The position numbers and the translations under genes were made by a program. The notes under the pieces are model-generated. The model saw nothing but the letters and a program-made list of their open reading frames with translations. It did not search any database and was not told the origin of the DNA. Below, piece after piece: positions 62,457 to 64,000 of a stretch of DNA of 64,000 bases. Position 1 is the first letter of the stretch. The number at the start of each line of letters is the position of its first letter. This stretch comes from Streptomyces cynarae (GTDB taxonomy: Bacteria > Actinomycetota > Actinomycetes > Streptomycetales > Streptomycetaceae): contig NZ_CP106793.1 in assembly GCF_025642135.1 (NCBI RefSeq), positions 7,222,001 through 7,286,000 on the forward strand, given 5' to 3'.

Positions 62457-62470
62457 GTACCATGTAACCT
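62457..62470. promoter_or_regulatory. Weak operator candidate between the TetR and SnoaL-like genes
   Basis: GGTACCATGTAACC is an imperfect palindrome (10 of 14 positions symmetric) in the short divergent promoter region. CCTATTCATTAGG just upstream is a second imperfect repeat. Confidence 0.4.
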
Positions 62471-62488
62471 CAATTTGGGGTGAGAGGC

Positions 62489-63067
62489 ATGGACGCAATG
62501 GGAATGGACGCCACGGAGCTGGCCCACGGACTTTTCCGGATCCTCGAGACGGGAGATCCCGCACTGGCCGTCGACGTGGTGGGCGAAGACTTCCACAACC
62601 GCGAAGCGGCCGTCTCACCCCCGGCCTGCGCGCTTCCCGGACCGGCGGGAGTCCTCGCCTCCGGGGCTTGGATGCGGTCGGCGTTCAGCGACCTGCGTTT
62701 CCCCGTCCTCGGCATCGTCGCCCACGACCACCAGGTCTGGGTCCGGCTGCGTATGCAGGGCCGCCACACCGGCGCGTTCGTCCGATTCCGCGATGGTGTC
62801 CTCGACCAGGCCATACCCCCCACGGGGCGTGAAATCGACTTCGAACAGATCCACGTGCTCGACCTCCGCGATGGCAAGGTGGCGGGTCATGAGGCGGTGC
62901 GCGACGACATCGCCATGCTGGGTCAGCTCGGCGTCTTTCCGCCCGCTCCGGCCACTGCGCTGAGCATGCTCGCCTGGCGGGTGACGGGACGAGCGGCTCG
63001 CGCGGCCGCCCGTGTCACGGCCCAGGCGGCCGAGGCGGCCGCCCTGCTGCGGGACGACCGCAACTGA
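62489..63067 (+). CDS. SnoaL-like / ester-cyclase-type protein
   Basis: About 192 residues. The NTF2-like fold pattern is LAHGLFRILETGDPALAVDVVGEDFHNRE, WMRSAFSDLRFPVLGIVAHDHQVWVRLRMQGRHTGAF, PPTGREIDFEQIHVLDLRDGKVAGHEAVRDDIAMLGQLG, close to the SnoaL polyketide-cyclase/ester-cyclase group. The C-terminal 40 residues are an Ala-rich helix. The start is uncertain: GTG 62480 and ATGs at 62489, 62498 and 62504 are in frame; AGAGG is best placed for 62498. Such proteins often serve as small hydrolases or isomerases without cofactor. Confidence 0.75.
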   Translation: MDAMGMDATELAHGLFRILETGDPALAVDVVGEDFHNREAAVSPPACALPGPAGVLASGAWMRSAFSDLRFPVLGIVAHDHQVWVRLRMQGRHTGAFVRFRDGVLDQAIPPTGREIDFEQIHVLDLRDGKVAGHEAVRDDIAMLGQLGVFPPAPATALSMLAWRVTGRAARAAARVTAQAAEAAALLRDDRN

Positions 63068-63277
63068 GCGGCTGAGCCGTTGAGCTGGGCGTGGTCAATG
63101 GGTGAAGAGGACGTGTGTCCCTTCAGCTCCGTTCCTGTCCGGACCGGGGCAGGTGCCCTCGAGGAGGGCCGCTCGTCATCGCCGAGTACTTGTGTGCCGC
63201 CGGGTTTTCGCCGGGGGCTCGACTCACCGCCGCCGACGCGGACCGGCGGTGGTGGTGTGGACCGAGGAGCGGCGCTG

Positions 63278-63580
63278 TCACCGGGTGTCGTCATTGCGGC
63301 CCGGGTCGTTGGGGTGGGGTCCGAGCGTGGTGACGGTGAGCGTCATCCACGGGCGCAGCGGCAGGGTGCCCAGGACCTTCTCGTGGAGCTCGCCCTCGTC
63401 GTCGGCCCGCCAGATGCCGATGCTGCGCAGCTCTCCGACCGGGCGCCACAGCCGCGCGAGATTGCCGGTGGCGGCCAGTTCCCGGGCTCGGACGGCTTCG
63501 GCGGCTCGCCGCCGGTCGATCTCGTCCTGGCTGGTGCCATCAGGGATGGTCGTGGTGATTTCGACCAGGAACTCTCGCAT
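63278..63580 (-). CDS. catC: Muconolactone delta-isomerase
   Basis: A 100-residue protein. MREFLVEITTTIPDGTSQDEIDRRRAAEAVRARELA, then GNLARLWRPVGELRSIGIWRADDEGELHEKVLGTLPLRPWMTLTVTTLGPHPNDP matches CatC over its whole length. It isomerises muconolactone to 3-oxoadipate enol-lactone in the ortho-cleavage branch of the beta-ketoadipate pathway. GGAG lies eight bases before the ATG. It is alone here: catA and catB are not next to it, so it may be a leftover or serve a remote pathway. Confidence 0.87.
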   Translation of the reverse strand: MREFLVEITTTIPDGTSQDEIDRRRAAEAVRARELAATGNLARLWRPVGELRSIGIWRADDEGELHEKVLGTLPLRPWMTLTVTTLGPHPNDPGRNDDTR

Positions 63581-64000
63581 CGTCCTACTCCGCTCTGTGA
63601 GGCGTCCGGCCAGAACCGGAACGCCGAAGGTGGTGGTCGTGGGCCGTGTCGTCGGCGGGCCAGTGGGTGGCCTGGCTGGTTCTACCGGCGGGCGGCCGCG
63701 CGTCGGAAGAACCGATGTACGCCTGGATCGGCCGGTCTGCCAGGCGTCGACGGCGGGATTGCGCGGCCACCGCGGGCCGACGGTCCCGACCGGGCACACC
63801 GTGATCGTCGGCCATGTGGTACGGCCTGGAGGGCACCGTCGAAGAGTCCGGCATGGACGACCTGCGTCGGCAATTCGACGTCAACGTGTTCGGCGCGCCG
63901 GGCTGTTGCCGATCGGAAACCCGGGGGCGGCCGTTGCCGAGGTGTACGCGTTGGCTGACACCGCGCAGCAGCTGGTTGGCCGCGGTTGACAGCACGACGA
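63581..64000. other. Edge region with an SDR remnant
   Basis: On the plus strand at 63814-63900 GLEGTVEESGMDDLRRQFDVNVFG resembles the middle of short-chain dehydrogenases, without start or catalytic YxxxK. A separate frame ends with NPGAAVAEVYALADTAQQLVGRG at 63989. No intact gene is supported. Confidence 0.45.

Overview
The window is high-GC actinobacterial DNA and looks like Streptomyces. Genes are tightly packed with ATGA overlaps, GTG and TTG starts occur, GGAGG-type ribosome sites are common, and hairpin terminators lack U-tracts. Most coding DNA is roughly 70% GC, with an AT-richer patch at about 42.85-43.75 kb.

Left part (1-10.3 kb): the end of a CBM6-type secreted protein and a secreted ThuA/DUF1080 protein come first. 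They are followed by a tightly coupled + strand operon of the Ebo (metabolite traffic) type: inositol-3-phosphate synthase-like sugar-phosphate cyclase, UbiA-type prenyltransferase (frameshifted), TIM-barrel isomerase, EboA (frameshifted), TatD-like hydrolase, EboE, a nucleotide pyrophosphatase-like phosphodiesterase, and a Tat-exported sugar isomerase. An 18-bp perfect terminator stem closes it.

Oxalate / acyl-CoA locus (10.3-21.2 kb): an OFA-family transporter with a small upstream gene, then a minus-strand operon of a TPP lyase (oxalyl-CoA decarboxylase-like), formyl-CoA transferase and an ADP-forming acyl-CoA synthetase. This operon diverges from a sucC-sucD pair and an aldehyde dehydrogenase. 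An 8+8 bp palindrome sits between the divergent operons.

Integrated island (21.5 to about 45.2 kb): a tRNA-Leu(GAG) has its 3' end overlapped, antisense, by the C-terminal codons of a decayed serine recombinase. A second decayed recombinase of the same family, with a second copy of the tRNA 3' end, lies at 44.1 kb. This points to tandem integration of two elements at one tRNA. Between them are a sigma-like HTH gene (frameshifted), a SAM-methyltransferase pair (one frameshifted), a secreted B-lectin protein and a lipoprotein. Next come two giant divergent secreted proteins sharing a ricin-B lectin module: a 1445-residue LamG protein and a 2594-residue RHS protein. The RHS protein ends in a HINT domain and a putative HNH/Endo VII nuclease toxin, and is followed by an Imm50-like immunity gene and a second small candidate immunity gene.

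Right part (45.3-64 kb): a TetR gene with two operators precedes a molybdenum aldehyde oxidoreductase operon (paoABC-like plus frameshifted XdhC). After a junk stretch with IS and dehydratase remnants comes a five-gene translationally coupled operon: GlxA-type regulator, TPP enzyme, SRPBCC protein, KASIII-like enzyme with an NQPN motif, and a HisC-type aminotransferase. It converges on an MFS transporter with a perfect TetR-type operator. I cannot assign this operon's product. The end holds decayed aromatic-catabolism pieces (extradiol dioxygenase, SDR), a TetR/SnoaL divergent pair and an intact muconolactone isomerase.

Several reading-frame breaks (prenyltransferase, EboA, sigma-like gene, methyltransferase, XdhC, both recombinases) are each best explained by one missing base. 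Some could be assembly errors rather than real decay.
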